A DNA stretch of 64,000 nt from assembly GCA_964019695.1 (NCBI GenBank), contig CAXHUL010000250.1:1364001-1428000 (forward strand), in the 5' to 3' direction. Under the pieces are notes generated by a model, which made no database searches, was not told where the DNA came from, and saw nothing but the letters and a program-made list of their open reading frames with translations. The position numbers and the translations under genes are program-made. Source of the stretch: Loripinus fragilis (lineage: Eukaryota > Mollusca > Bivalvia > Lucinida > Lucinidae). Shown here in pieces: positions 35,926 through 48,142 of this stretch. Each line of letters starts with the position of its first letter. Positions within the stretch are counted from its first letter, which is position 1.

Positions 35926-36284
35926 CTCAACTCACTTGGGCCATAGACAAATGCTGTTTTTCTAGTGTCTCTATAGCAGAGCTGCTTTTATCTTTAATAC
36001 AGCAGGCTTGGATTTTCCAGACAGATAGAATTCCTTCAACTCACTGGGCCCTAGACATATGCAGGTTGTCTAGTGCCTTTATAGCAGAGCTGCTTGTATC
36101 TTTAATACAGCAGGCTTGGATTTTCCAGACAGATAGAATTCCTTCAACTCACTGGGCCCTAGACATATGCAGGTTGTCTAGTGCCTTTGTAGCAGAGCTG
36201 CTTGTATCTTTAATACAGCAGGCTTGGATTTTCCAGTCAGACAGAAACCCTTCAAATTCAGAGGCAGCAGTTAAAGAGCTATAG
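35926..36284. repeat. 108-bp satellite array, block 3
   Basis: About three units plus the terminal variant. Shorter than blocks 1 and 2, showing that unit number changes between blocks. Confidence 0.9.
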
Positions 36285-36765
36285 CCTGAAGCAACTTAGT
36301 TGTTAACTGAGAACATGACTGGGCAGTTTTGACATATTGGATATTTTTTCACTTTAATCATACTGTGGTATTTTATAACTCCACAATAAAATGTTATAGT
36401 GTGATCTCATGTGATAATATCCACGAGCAAAAAGGTTCAACCATGTATATGTTTGACTGACTGAGTGTGGTAAGGTTCCTTATCTTTACTGTTTTCACCT
36501 TAGTATTTGGGGAGCACAGTGGCTCTGATTTGACTGGGGAACATAGGATTTCTAGTCTGTCTCACTGTGGGAGGTGTCACTGTGTTGTGTCTTTGAGCAA
36601 CATTATCCACTGCCTAGTACTTGTTCAACCAACGAAGACTCATCCAACATGACTGAAAAATGTTGACTGTGATGTTAAGAATTAAGACAAACAAAAGCTT
36701 CATATTTGCTTTTCTGCTCCTACTCTTTAATTAAATCTTAAGTTTTCTTTTATTTTCTTAAGGTT
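36285..36765. repeat. Array spacer with captured SINE, copy 3
   Basis: Third copy of the spacer. It is closest to copy 1 in the SINE part. Confidence 0.8.
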
Positions 36766-37470
36766 TGCTCAACTCACTTGGGCCATAGACATATGCTGGT
36801 TGTCTAGTGTCTCTACAGCAGAGCTGCTTGTATCTTTAATACAGCAGGCTTTGATTTTCCAGACAGATAGAATTCCTTCAACTCACTGGGACCATAGAAA
36901 TATGTAGGTTGTCTAGTGCCTCTTTGGCAGAGTTACTTATATCTTTCATCCAGCAGGCTTGGATTTTCTAGCTGGGTTGAATTCCTTAAAATTCAGAGGA
37001 AATAGTTGAAGAGCTATAGCCTGAAGCATGATAGTAATACTGTAATAATATATATCTCTCCACAATATATTGTTTCAGTGTTTATGTCCATGAGCAGTAA
37101 TATGCAGCCATGTATATGTGTAACAGATTAAAAGTGTGGTAAGGTTACTGTTCTTAAATATTACATCTTCAGGAAAACTTCTTCAAATTTGCTTTCCTCT
37201 TCGTACTCATGTATTTAATTAGATATTTCATAATGTTTCTTTAATTTGCTTCTGCTTTGACCAAACTCACTGGGGCTATAGAACTAATTGAGCTGCCAAG
37301 TGCTTCTTTAGTAGAGCCTCTTGTATCATTTATACAGCAGAGCTTCAGGCCTAATGTCTGATAGAAGTCCTCTGCATCCAGAGGTAACAGTTACAGAGCT
37401 AAAGCCTGTAGCAAGTTAACTGAGTAAATGTCAGTGCAGTTGTTTCAAATAGGGCAATGGTTTGACTGCT
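36766..37470. repeat. 108-bp satellite array, decayed edge block
   Basis: One or two recognisable units to about 37013, then increasingly diverged copies of unit and spacer sequence (AGAGCTATAGCCTGAAGCA, TTTAATTAGATATTTCAT), as expected at the old edge of an array. Confidence 0.65.
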
Positions 37471-37659
37471 TTGGAATCTCATAACTGTTCAGTCATCAGG
37501 AAAACCTCTATATTTGTTTTCCTGATGGAGATCATTTAACTTTAAACCATTCAGTCAATTTTCAAACTCGCTTATCTTTGCACCCACAGTTAGATTAGGT
37601 TGTTGTATTTCTGAATCAGGATAATGGATCTGTAGGGTTCAGTTGAGAATCTGATGCAG

Positions 37660-38420
37660 TGGGATGTATTGTAACCTGTTTTGGAACTTTGTAGAGCAGA
37701 ACAACTACAAACCATGAACTAAACCACAGTGAGGAGAACAAAATTAATGAGTTTGGAACTGATTGCTGCAAGTTCACAAAAAAAGAACGACTGTGAACCA
37801 TGAGCTAAATGCTACAGAGAGAACAAGTCTAGAACCGATTGCTGCAAACTCACAAAACAGAACGACTGTGAACCATGAACTAAATACAGAGAGATCAAGT
37901 CTAGAACTGATTGTTGAAAGTTCACACATTGAACAGAATCACTGTGGACCATGAACTAAACACTACAGAGTGAAAAAGTCAATAACTGTTTGCTTTAAAC
38001 TCACAAAACAGAACAACTGTGAACAATGAACTAAATACTATAAGTCTAAAATTGATTGCTGTTAAGTTCGCAATTAGAACTGTGAGCCATGAACTAAACT
38101 CTAAAGAGAGGAGAAATAAGTCTAGACCTTATGCTGTAAATAGAACAACTGTGAACAATGAACTAAATACTACAGAGAGGAGAAATAAGTCTCGACCTTA
38201 TGCTGTAAATAGAACAACTGTGAACAATGAACTAAATACTACAGAGAGGTGATAAGTCTAGAGTGGATTGTTGTGAATAGAACAACTTTTCACCATGAAC
38301 TAAATACTAGTGCGATCAAGCCCAAGACTGATTGCTGCAAGTTCACAAAGCAGAACAACTGAACCAAGAATTAAATGCCACAGAGAAGGGAAACAGTCTA
38401 GAACTGATAACTGTAAGTTT
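37660..38420. repeat. ~70-85-bp tandem repeat of 'AACTGTGAACCATGAACTAA'
   Basis: About ten units with GAACAACTGTGAACCATGAA, CTAAATACTACAGAGAGG and AAGTCTAGAACTGATTGCTG. Unit lengths vary from 68 to 87 bp. Non-coding. Confidence 0.8.
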
Positions 38421-38509
38421 ACAAAAGTTTATATTTTTATCTTGTCAAATCCCAATGAGAATGAACCGTTTGAAGACCAGAAGTCCTTAAATGAGTATGT
38501 TCCATTTGG

Positions 38510-38730
38510 GCCGTGATGTGAGAAAACCTGTCTTCGGTGGTTTGCGAACAACAAAGGCGCAGACCAGAGTCTGATCAGCGCCTTTGTTATTCCCTTATTT
38601 GAAAGTATCATATACAAACTTGATACTAGCGAAATTTCAATTTTCAAGGTAGTCTCTGTAGCTGAGCAGGTTGGTTTGGGTATGACCATTTCGGAAACAG
38701 GTTTTTTCGCATGGAGGCCCATTTCATCCA
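38510..38730. mobile_element. MITE with GAGAAAACCTGTCTTCGG ends, copy 1
   Basis: Left end GGGCCGTGATGTGAGAAAAC / CTGTCTTCGGTGGTTTGCG; right end GAAACAGGTTTTTTCGCATG. The interior contains a hairpin AACAAAGGCGCAGACCAGAG / CTGATCAGCGCCTTTGTT. Other copies: 51268-51510 (complete), 43850-44010 and 27733-27980 (partial). Confidence 0.65.
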
Positions 38731-38779
38731 GATCTTCACTGTTTGTAAGATAAAATTGATCTTACAGAAATACAATATT

Positions 38780-39017
38780 TGAGCCGTTACATGTGATTTC
38801 CAACAATGTAGCATTTTGACAAATGTAGACTCAGACAAGCCTGTGCAGCCTCCTTTTAAGCTTAGGAACTCAATGATGTTCGGTTAGTAGCTTAACAGTC
38901 AAAGAATATTTAAGCAACTAGCAAAGGCTCTGATCAGTCTGCGAATATGCGCAGACTGGTCTGAGCCTTTGCTTGTCGCACATACCACATTGTTGTAAAT
39001 CTCATGTCACGGCTCAT
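38780..39017. mobile_element. GAGCCG-ended MITE, copy 2
   Basis: TGAGCCGTTACATGTGATTT start, with CCAACAATGTAGCATTTTGA; ends TGTTGTAAATCTCATGTCAC and GGCTCA. About 85% like copy 1 by eye. Confidence 0.7.
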
Positions 39018-39060
39018 TTTACAAAACAAACTTGAGGCAGATCCAGAATCTGCCTTAATG

Positions 39061-39264
39061 AGCGCAGTGGCTCAGTGGTAGAGTGCTTGACTCGAGACCG
39101 AAGGGCCGTGGGTTCGAGCCTCACCGGCGTCACTGCGTTGTGGTCCTTGAGCAAGACACATTTATCCTAGCTTAGTACTGGTTCAACCCAGGAAGATCCG
39201 TCCCGCATAACTGAAAGATTGTTGAGTGGACGTAAAGAATCAAATCAAACAAAAAACAAACAAA
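39061..39264 (+). mobile_element. tRNA-derived SINE with target-site duplication, copy 2
   Basis: Almost identical to 25576-25779, with the same A and B boxes and tail. It is flanked by CTGCCTTAATGAG at 39050-39062 and 39265-39277. The close match between the two copies suggests recent activity. Confidence 0.9.
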
Positions 39265-39277
39265 CTGCCTTAATGAG

Positions 39278-40370
39278 AATTTAACTAATTCATCCCCCTC
39301 AAATTAATATTTTAGACTTCTGCTTGGCTTAAAAAGTAAGGGAGGATGATCAGGATATACTACAATCACACACTGCAGACCAACCCACGGCACTGGGAGG
39401 AAATGACACAGAACATTTACAGTAACATCTGTAGGACAATAAGAGCAAACCAACCAGCTTTCTCTTCCTTTTCAAGATGATTGCAAAACTTGAATGGACA
39501 CAAAATATTGCATACCAAAACAAAGACATAGAACCCCACAAACAATGGGAATTGAGAAGTACCTTAACAAAAACGCAACATCAGAACCACCACCTTAGAA
39601 CGGACAGCAACCTAAGCCACCGTGTTGCTTAAACGCTTTTGAAGTTTGAAGCACTCTCAAAGTGAGTACATGTTTATAAATAAGTCATATATTTTACTCG
39701 CTGATCAATTTTATCATTTGGGGAGGCGTAACATCAATGTGAGATCTACTGTGGACAGTGGTGCATAAGTAAATTATATTCAAAACTAACTAAAAATATG
39801 AAAAGTTATTATTTGTCTAAATTGACCCAAGACAAATGAATTTCAATTACCTTTCACCCAATCTTTGGGAATCTTCATAAAAAGTGCGCTTAGATTGCGG
39901 TACAATTACTTTTCTGAATGAAAAAAAAAACACACACACACATAATTCCTAGATAGCCTAATGGATAAATGGCTGTCCATAGCACTCAAAAGATGTGGGT
40001 TTGAGTCCAGTAGCTTAATCAACCATAAGATGAGTTACATTTTAAGCCTATGATATCTTTGTAAACTGATTCTCTGTTGAATTGAAACACCAATTAACAT
40101 TAGAAATTAATCAAATGATTACTACTTTATAATGTCATTCAGATGTCAGCTGATTTTTTTGCATGAAATTGCTATCACATCTGTCACATAACCAAAAGTT
40201 TTATAGGGGTATGATGCATGAGGAAGATGTTAATGAGACCACCGATCAAAATATCAACTGCTTATCATTTTAACATTACTTACAACGGATGTGAATTTTG
40301 CTTACTGACCCCTCCTGCAATTCTTGATCTCCCCAAATGCATATTAAAAGTAAATTTGTGGTTTCATTTG
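39278..40370. other. Unassigned non-coding DNA
   Basis: No genes recognised. A short (AC)n tract lies at 39926-39942. Confidence 0.35.
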
Positions 40371-40379
40371 CCAAGATCC

Positions 40380-41960
40380 TGTTCTCGACATTATACTGTT
40401 TTCATGTTGTCCGTCAGTGTGTGCGTGTGTGCGTCAGTCAGTCCGTAACGTTTTGTTTCCTTAATATCTTGAAGAGTCATTGCTGGTATTTTGTCAAACT
40501 TTGCAAACATATTTATATATACAAGACAAATACTTTAAACAAAAAAGTAAGGCTAGGGGCCAATTTTATTAGAGTTATTTCCCTTTGTAATGCTAAATGG
40601 CTTTTTATATAGGGGTTTATGCTTTTGCTATTATAGTCCATACATGGGTCGATCAACTCCTACCACAGCTTTTGATGGAGCAATTTGATACTTTGCTTAT
40701 ACAATGTAGACACATTGAACATATGCATGAAGGAGTTTGGTTAAAAAAATATTTTTTGACAAAGTAACAGCTATGAAAACTTAGACAATTTTTCCCTAAT
40801 ATCGCCTTATGTATATTGCATAGATAAGTGCCTTCATGGGCCGATCAACTCCTACCACAGTTTTTGGTGGAGCAGGTTGATTCTTTGCCTATCCAATGTA
40901 GACACATTGAACATATGCATGAAGGAGTTTGGTTAAAAAAAAATTTTTTGACAAAATGACAGCTATGAGAACTTAAGACAATTTTTCCCTAATAGGGCTT
41001 TTGTATATGCATAGTTAGTGCCTTCATGGGCCGATCAAAGTAAGTAAGGGTGCAAAGATCAGGAATCGATACAATCAAGTACCACACCTGACCCAGGATA
41101 CCAATGGGAAAGTGACAAACTCACAGCTAGACACCACAAACGAGAGCCAAGAGGTCAGCCCTTTCTCAACTCCTACCACAGCTTATGATGGAGCAATTTG
41201 ATACTTTGCCTATACAATGAAGACGCATATAACATGTGCATGAAGGAGTTTGGTTCAAAAAATAATTCCTACATGGGCCGATCAACTCCTACCATAGCTT
41301 TTGATGGAGCAATTTGATGCTTTGCCTATAGAATGTAGATGCATTGAACAAATGCATGAAGGACTTTGGTTAAAAAAAAAAATGACAAAATTACAGCTAC
41401 GAGGACCTGGACATTTTTTCTCTAATAGGGCTAGCTACTGTGCCTTTATGGGCTGATCAACTCCTACCAAACCTTTTGATGCAGCAATTTGATACTTTGC
41501 CTCTACAATGTAGATGCATTGAACATATGCATGAAGGAATTTGGTTAAAAAAAAAATTGACAAAATTAAAGCTACGAGAACTTAAGACATTTTTTCCCTA
41601 ATATTGCTTTTGTATATGCATAGATAGTGCCTTCATGGGCCCATCAACTCCTACCACAGCTTTTGATTCAGTAATTTAATACTAAGTCTTCACATTGTAA
41701 ACACATTGAACATAGGCATGAAGGAGTTTGGTTAAAGAATTGAATTTTGACAAAATGACAGCTATGAGAACTTAGACAATTTTTCCCTAATATGGCTTTT
41801 GTATAGGCTAAGATAGTTTGTTCATGGGCTGATCAACTCAGGAGTACCACAGCTTTTGATAGAACAATTTGATACTTGCCTTCACAATATAGACACATTG
41901 AACATATGCATGAAGGAGTTTGGTTAAAAAAAGTTTTTTGACAAAATGACAGTTATGAAA
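40380..41960. repeat. ~190-bp satellite array (TCAACTCCTACCACAGC units)
   Basis: At least seven imperfect units with CATTGAACATATGCATGAAG, GAGTTTGGTTAAAAAAA, GACAAAATGACAGCTATGAG and ATGGGCCGATCAACTCCTAC. The 5' edge has the TATACTG...GTCCGTCAGTG block seen at 18160. One unit is interrupted at 41038-41168 by a repeat also found at 22308. Confidence 0.75.
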
Positions 41961-42380
41961 ACTTAGAACATTTTCTGATATAAGCTAATTTTCTGATATA
42001 AGCTTTGATTTATTGAACTTGCAGGTGTGAACATTTTTGTGTATTCGATCTTAACAAATGTTCCAGATTGCAAGCTTTAAAGATTATTTGCACAGATTCT
42101 ACTGAAATCTTCTTTGCAAAACTAAGGTCTGCTGGTTTGAACTATCACTTGCCAAAACTAAGTATTTTCACTGACCCTTACTGTGCGGTGGGTATCTAAT
42201 AAGCATTGCTTATTGACTTTTTTCATTGCAATTGAAATTGTTCGATATTTCACAATGATGAGCACAAAAAGATGCGAAACATAAGAAATTGCTAAACTTA
42301 TTGTGCATAGTGTATATCTGGGCTCTACAGCTCAAGGTTTATCAGCATGAAATAATTCCATGCTTTTATTTTTATTGCAG

Positions 42381-42511
42381 CATACCTGAGGAAACCCAAG
42401 TGGCCGAGTAACCCAGCGAAGGACCCAACTGTGGGGGATAACTGGGTCGGAAACTGTCTTCAGGATTTGAGGAACTTGGTGAAGAACTGGCAAGTGAAAA
42501 CCTTGCTATAG
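42381..42511 (+). CDS. Tentative terminal exon of the PHD-SAM gene
   Basis: Follows a strong TTTTTATTGCAG acceptor. In the phase left by 27535 it is open for 42 codons to a TAG stop and includes KPKWPSNPAKDPTVGDNWVG and a C-terminal DLRNLVKNWQVK. The composition is protein-like and it sits between satellites, so it stands out. No domain is recognised and it does not supply the missing SAM helices, so other exons must exist or this belongs to another transcript. Confidence 0.35.
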
Positions 42512-42942
42512 TATCAGAAGAAGTGTAGACTTTACTAGGCTTACATAGGATGTGAAGAGTAGACAAAGAATTAATCATTTCTATCCATCAACCTTGATAG
42601 GGTAAAGGTTATGTGATATGAGATTGTTTTATGTTTATTCTCCTTATAAGCTGAGTGCTTGACGGATTGTTTACACTTTACTGATTTCTAGTATATCAAG
42701 TGCTGCTATTTTCGTTATCAATGTACATTCATTGCATGGTTTCAAAACATTGTGGAACCTATACTTCTACCACGATCTCTGATTATGACCTTCGATTCAT
42801 TCGATGCATTTACAGTTACAGTCAGGCCTCAAAGCCTTTTGTGGGAGTACAATTGGCTGGCATCATCAAAAAGCTACAGAATTTAAAACAGTTATACATA
42901 CTTTACATATGCATATTGTTCTATGGTACTTTAGACTCAAAA

Positions 42943-43610
42943 TAGATTTACAGATCAGTGGATTTACCCGTATGCTCTAAGACAGACCACACTTCATTGT
43001 TTTCTAATATGAAAATAACTTTTGGATCAAATGGATTTATAGATCAGTGGATTAACTCATATGCACTAAGACAGACCAAACTTCAATGTTTATTAATATG
43101 ATTCTTACTATAGAATCAAATGGATTTATAGACCAGTGGATTAACACTTATGCACTAAGACAGACCGATTTCAATATGTTCTAATATGATCCTTACTATA
43201 GAATCAAATGGATTTATAGACCAGTGGATTAACACTTATGCACTAAGACAGATCAACTTTCAATGTGTTCTAATATGATCCTTACTATAGAATCAAATGG
43301 ATGTATAGACCAGTGGATTAACTCTTACGCATTAAGACAGACCGATTTCAATGTGTTACTACAGAATCAAATGGATTTATAGACCAGTGGATTAACTCTT
43401 ATGCACTAAGACAGATCAACTATCAATGTGTTATAATATGATTCTTACTATAGAATCAAATTGATTTATAGATCAGTGGATTTTATGCACTAAGACAGAT
43501 CAACTTTCAATGTGTTCTAATATGATCCTTACTATAGAATCAAATGAATTTATAGTTCAGTGGATTAACTCTTATGCACAAAGACAGATCTTCAATTGGG
43601 CCTTGACAAA
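42943..43610. repeat. ~90-bp tandem repeat of 'GGATTTATAGACCAGTGGAT'
   Basis: About seven units with AATCAAATGGATTTATAGAC, CAGTGGATTAACTCTTATGC and ACTAAGACAGATCAAC. Non-coding. Confidence 0.8.
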
Positions 43611-43628
43611 AGTAAACCTGACTGTTGT

Positions 43629-43838
43629 ACAGCAAAACCTATGTAAAACAGCCACTCAAAAATAGACAAACAAAGATCTTAATGACAAATGGTATCTTAA
43701 TGAAGGTTGAAAGTATTGCAGAATGCTCCCCTTGGAGCTTTCTGCAATACTTTCACCTGCATTAAGCTATAATTGGTCTTCGAACCAATATATGGCCATT
43801 TTGTGAGTGGCCGTTTTACACAGGTTTTACTGTATGTG
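43629..43838. mobile_element. MITE with ACAGTAAAACCTGTCTTAAG ends (copy 2)
   Basis: ACAGCAAAACCTATGTAAAA start and CACAGGTTTTACTGT end, with the inner hairpin AAAGTATTGCAGAATGCTCC / GAGCTTTCTGCAATACTTTC. Confidence 0.7.
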
Positions 43839-43849
43839 AACAATAAAGA

Positions 43850-44010
43850 CTCAGACCAGCCTATGCTTTAGGGCAGTCTGTTCAGTGCCTTTGTTATTCA
43901 CTATATTTTCTAAACTGACTCCATGCAAAATTTAAATACCTTATCTGGCCTCTGAATCTGAGTCTGACCTGATTGAAAATTATGAAGATAGGTTTTCTCA
44001 CAACAAGGCC
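43850..44010. mobile_element. Partial MITE (GAGAAAACCTGTCTTCGG family)
   Basis: ACAATAAAGACTCAGACCAG, GTGCCTTTGTTATTC and the end ATAGGTTTTCTCACAACAAG match 38510-38730. Confidence 0.45.
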
Positions 44011-44101
44011 TAATTAAAGTTGAATCATTTCTGAATATAAATTGAAACCTTTCGTGTCTCAAAGTATATAATGGATCAGGCCCCCAGAGAAGAGTAAACC
44101 A

Positions 44102-44497
44102 GGATTGGCACAGGCTTGAAAAGTGCTTGAAATTTATCTTGAAAAGTCCTGTAAATTTTGCCTGGAAAAGTACTTGTAAATCACCCTGAGACCTTGAAAG
44201 AATACTTGAATTATACTATTTTCAGTAGGACTTAACACTGTGGATAGAGAAATAAATCAGCATCAAATTGTTGTGCCGTAATTTGTGCGGCACCTGCTAC
44301 ACCAATTAAAGGCACAACAATTTTAAACTATTTTTGGTCTGATACTAATGTCTTCGTTATATCGGAAGTAGAATTTTAACATGTAAATCAGTTTTTTATC
44401 ATTAACTTGTAGTCCTTAAAAACCATAATATTATATAGGATTGTCTTTCTGAAGTCCTTGAATTGTACACAATATTGCCTGTATGAACCCTGATGGA
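44102..44497. mobile_element. hAT-like MITE (GGCTTGAAAAGT), copy 1
   Basis: GGCACAGGCTTGAAAAGTGC at the left, TTGCCTGTATGAACCCTG at the right, and a central palindrome around GGCACCTGCTACACC. Matches 47386-47780, where both CAGGGTTC-type ends are clear. hAT assignment is inferred from the CAGGG ends. Confidence 0.5.
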
Positions 44498-44576
44498 CTC
44501 CAAATTTATTTTTCTACATCTATGGAACAAAGCAAAATGTTGTGTGTACTCAGAAGAGCATCTCCGACAAAACATA

Positions 44577-44816
44577 CGAGCAGCAACACGGGATTTCCCA
44601 CAATGTGGTATGTGCGACCAGCAAAGGCTCAGACCAGCCTGCGCATACACACAGTCTGATCAGAGCCTTTCCTAGTCGCTTGAATATTCTATGCCTCTTA
44701 GGCCACTGACCAAACATCATTTGGCGTTTCTAAAGCTTAAAGCTTGACTGCACAGGCCCGTCTGCCTACACTTGTCAAAATGCCACATTGTTGGAAATCA
44801 CATGTCACGGCTCAAT
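44577..44816. mobile_element. GAGCCG-ended MITE, copy 3 (reverse)
   Basis: TTTCCCACAATGTGGTATGT, GACCAGCAAAGGCTCAGACC ... TGTTGGAAATCACATGTCAC and GGCTCA. ATGTTGTGTGTACTCA flanks the region on both sides (44536 and 44817). Confidence 0.65.
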
Positions 44817-45149
44817 TATGTTGTGTGTACTCAAACACAGGCTAGAACATCTGCTTTCCAGGAAAGATTTTTGATTAAAAAATCAGTAGACAAAATAAGA
44901 TCATGCAAGCGGAGGTCAATAGATTTTGTATTATTAAAATAAATAGATTAACTCCTTGCCTACAGGGAAGTCTTTTTAGTCATCTGCTGATTTTTTCAAA
45001 ATCAGTTATATTTTTGAAAAAGTTATTTAAGGGCAACCATATTAAATAGTGTGAAACAGTTTGAATCCAGATCAGGTCTGACAAAATGTTGGCCCTGATT
45101 TGGTTCCAAACTGTTTGTAAAGGTTACCAGTAGATGACACAGTAAATGC

Positions 45150-45365
45150 TTTACTATATATTCTCTAGATATTAGGACAGATAGACCTGAGCAAAACACA
45201 TTAAACCAGATTCTGAATTGCAGCTTTACTATATATTCTCTAGATATTAGGACAGATAGACCTGAGCAAAAACACATTAAACCAGATTCTGAATTGCAGC
45301 TTTACTATATATTCTCTAGATATTAGGACAGATAGACCTGAGCAAAAACACATTAAACCAGATTT
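45150..45365. repeat. 75-bp tandem repeat, three units
   Basis: GCTTTACTATATATTCTCTA, GATATTAGGACAGATAGACC and TGAGCAAAACACATTAAACC repeat nearly perfectly three times, suggesting a recent expansion. Confidence 0.9.
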
Positions 45366-45489
45366 TGAAGTAACAGCCTGATTGAGATTTAAACTTTTTT
45401 ACCTTTTTAACTTTCTGCAAACTTTATTACAAAGTCTGAATAGTTAGAGGAAATAAGATAGTGCTTTATTGTAGAAAATTTTTGTAATT

Positions 45490-46140
45490 TACAATCTTTT
45501 AGTTAAGACCAGGTTTTAAAAAAAATCTTATTTCTTAACCAAAACCTATGTTTTTGGTACTCAAAAGAACTGTCTCAATGAGACAGTTCCTTTGAGCACC
45601 CAAAACATAAATTAAAACTGATGGGTAACAAAATATTTACAATTTTATGCTCAAAAATTTTGTTTAACTAAACCTATGGATTTATATTTGTTATTATGAA
45701 GAAATATTGCAGGACTTGAGATAATTTGATTAATATTTTGTGAATATATGCAGGACTTTAGTTAAGAATGTGTATTGAAAAAAAATCTTATTTCTCAACT
45801 GAAACACATGTTGTGAGTACTCAAAAGAACCATCTCAATTTTGAGCACTCAAAACATGTTAAAACTGAGGGGTAAGAAAATATTAACAATATTTCACTAA
45901 CAAATTTTGTTTATCCAAACGAAATATTGCAGGACTGGAGATAATTTTATTATTTTTGTGAATTTATGCAGGAATTAGAAAAGAATGTGTATTGAAAAAA
46001 AACCTTATTTCTCAACTGAAACACATGTTGTGAGTACTCAAAAGAATCATCTCAATGAGATAGTTCTTTTGAGCACCCAAAACATGTAAAAACTGAGGGA
46101 TAAGCAAATATTAACAATTTTACATTAATTTTTTTTATCT
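45490..46140. repeat. Three hairpin-core MITEs in tandem
   Basis: Cores at 45558-45600, 45817-45850 (stem partly deleted) and 46035-46075 repeat with their flanks (AAAAATCTTATTTCTCAAC, ACACATGTTGTGAGTACTC, AACTGAGGGGTAAGAAAATA), so a MITE-containing unit was itself tandemly duplicated. Confidence 0.65.
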
Positions 46141-46909
46141 AAACTGGTGTATATGTATTTAATATTGCTATGCTTTATTATTTGAAAAAAAAACTTGATT
46201 TTTTTTAAGTTATGAGTTTGTAAAATAATTTTTGTCAGATTCTTTAATCATTCATTATTGTCATTAAGATTTCTGGCCCAGAAGTTATACAATTTTTTCA
46301 TGCTCATATTAAGCGTATAATTAATCATGCCTATAAGTGTTACAATGCCAATAATTGTTAGTATTTTAACATTTATGAGCAAGATAAATACATCTAAGAG
46401 TTTGAAAGCAAGAATATCTTGCTTTTTATTAGCAGTTAAAAGTTTCTTCTCAGTTGAGTTGAGCATGAAAAAGTTTTATAACGGAGTTTTGATCATGCAA
46501 AATAATGCATGCTTTACACCTTTCCCTAATTTGTGTCAATTTAAAATGCTGGATTCAATTTATTGGCATGTTTTTTCACAAACAAGGAAAGTGGAAAAGG
46601 TGTGGATCTGGATCAGCTAGTTCTCTGACACCATCTGAACTTGATCTACACTGTTTTCAAGATATGATTTATTGGGAGTTAGTGTTAATAACAGTTCATG
46701 TGATTTTTATACTTGATATCATATTTTTCAAAAATCATTGCCTAGTAATGTGGTCGCCAATAGCTTGTACCCAAATCAGGACAGATAAAATGTTAGTCAA
46801 GATCTGGATCCAAACTGTTTGACACTGTTAAGGTTTGTTGTAAAATCTGATATTGGAAAAAATTACAGAAAAATCACCCAGTAGGTAAAGAGTCATTCTT
46901 TAAACTTGC

Positions 46910-47390
46910 ATTTGTAGCGACCCAGTGTGTCTAGAGATGTAAGGTTTTGTCTTACGTTGCTACTTTCTGTGTGTGAGCAGTGAACGTATTGATGAGACTG
47001 TACATATGTGCAGGCTTGTCTGAATCTCCATTGCAGCAACCTTGTGGACCTAGAGATGTATGTTTTTGTCTGACGTTGCTACTTTCTGTGTGTGAGCAGT
47101 GAAGGTATTGATGAGATTGTACATTTGTGCAGGCTTGTCTGAATCTCCATTGCAGTAACCTAGTGGATTGTAAGATATAAGCTTTTGTCTGACGTTGCTA
47201 CTTTCTGTGTGTGACCAGTGAAGGTATTTATGAGACTGTACATATGTGCAGGCTTGTCTGAATCTCCATTGCAGCAACCTAGTGGACCTAGAGATGTACG
47301 TTTTTGTCTGACATTGCTACTTTCGGTGTGTGACCAGTGAAAGTATTGATGAGACTGTATTCTAGTGCAGGTCTGAGCCTCCATTCAGGG
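46910..47390. repeat. 120-bp tandem repeat, four units
   Basis: Units carry GTCTGACGTTGCTACTTTCT, GTGTGTGACCAGTGAAGGTA and TGCAGGCTTGTCTGAATCTC. The minus-strand frames here follow the repeat and are not genes. Confidence 0.85.
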
Positions 47391-47780
47391 TTCGAACAGG
47401 CTTGAAAAGTACTTTTATATACAGGACTGTCTTGAAAAGTCTTTGAAAATAAAATTTGCCTTGAAAAGTACTTGAAAAACTCTCAAAGGCCTTGAAAAGT
47501 TCTTGAATTTTACCATTTGGTTTTTTGGAGGCCTAATTCAGCATAAAATTGTGGTGCCTTTATTTGGTGCAGCATATGCTGCACCAAATAAAGGAACTAT
47601 AATTTTACACTGATTTTCTAAAACTAATATCTTTTGTAATGGACTCTAGCATTTTAGAAGTAATTTGAACATTTTAATGTGTAAACCAGTATTTTTCATA
47701 AGTTTTCAGTCCTTGAAAACAGTAGAAATGTAATTTAGAAGTCCTTGAATTTTACATGAACTTGCCTGTATGAGCCCTGC
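47386..47780. mobile_element. hAT-like MITE (GGCTTGAAAAGT), copy 2
   Basis: Ends CAGGGTTCGAACAGGCTTGA and TTGCCTGTATGAGCCCTG are inverted matches. A central palindrome GGTGCAGCATATGCTGCACC is perfect. No transposase frame and no clear target duplication. Confidence 0.6.
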
Positions 47781-47919
47781 CATGGCTAGACTATCATGTG
47801 ACAATATCCAAAAGTTTCTGTTCTTGCTCACTTTTGTTTGTTAATTGATTTACTGTTGATCAAATCACCATGGAATTTTATATACATTCAAGTAGCTTAT
47901 GGGCAGATGATACATTGAA

Positions 47920-48142
47920 TTAACACTTAAAGCGCCAATCACAACTGCAGCAACTGCAGCAGACAACAAATTTTGCGACATCTTTCCCAATTTTCGACAA
48001 AAATAAGGTATGATATTACATGAGAGTTGTCTGCCAGCAGACGATTCTCATGAAATATCATTCCTTATTTGATATTTTTGAAAAAGCGGCAAAATTTTGA
48101 ATTGTTGTCTGCTGCAAAAATAGGTGGCGCTTTAAGGGTTAA
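47920..48142. mobile_element. TTAA-type MITE
   Basis: TTAACACTTAAAGCGCC start and GGCGCTTTAAGGGTTAA end, TTAA on both sides, inner GTCTGCCAGCAGAC fold-back. Confidence 0.7.

Noticed and set aside
42372..42578. Minus-strand frame opposite the tentative terminal exon
   Set aside because: Shadow of the + strand frame, which has a splice acceptor and compatible phase.
47050..47384. Minus-strand frames with repeated Ser/His/Thr-Glu units
   Set aside because: Translation of the 120-bp tandem repeat.
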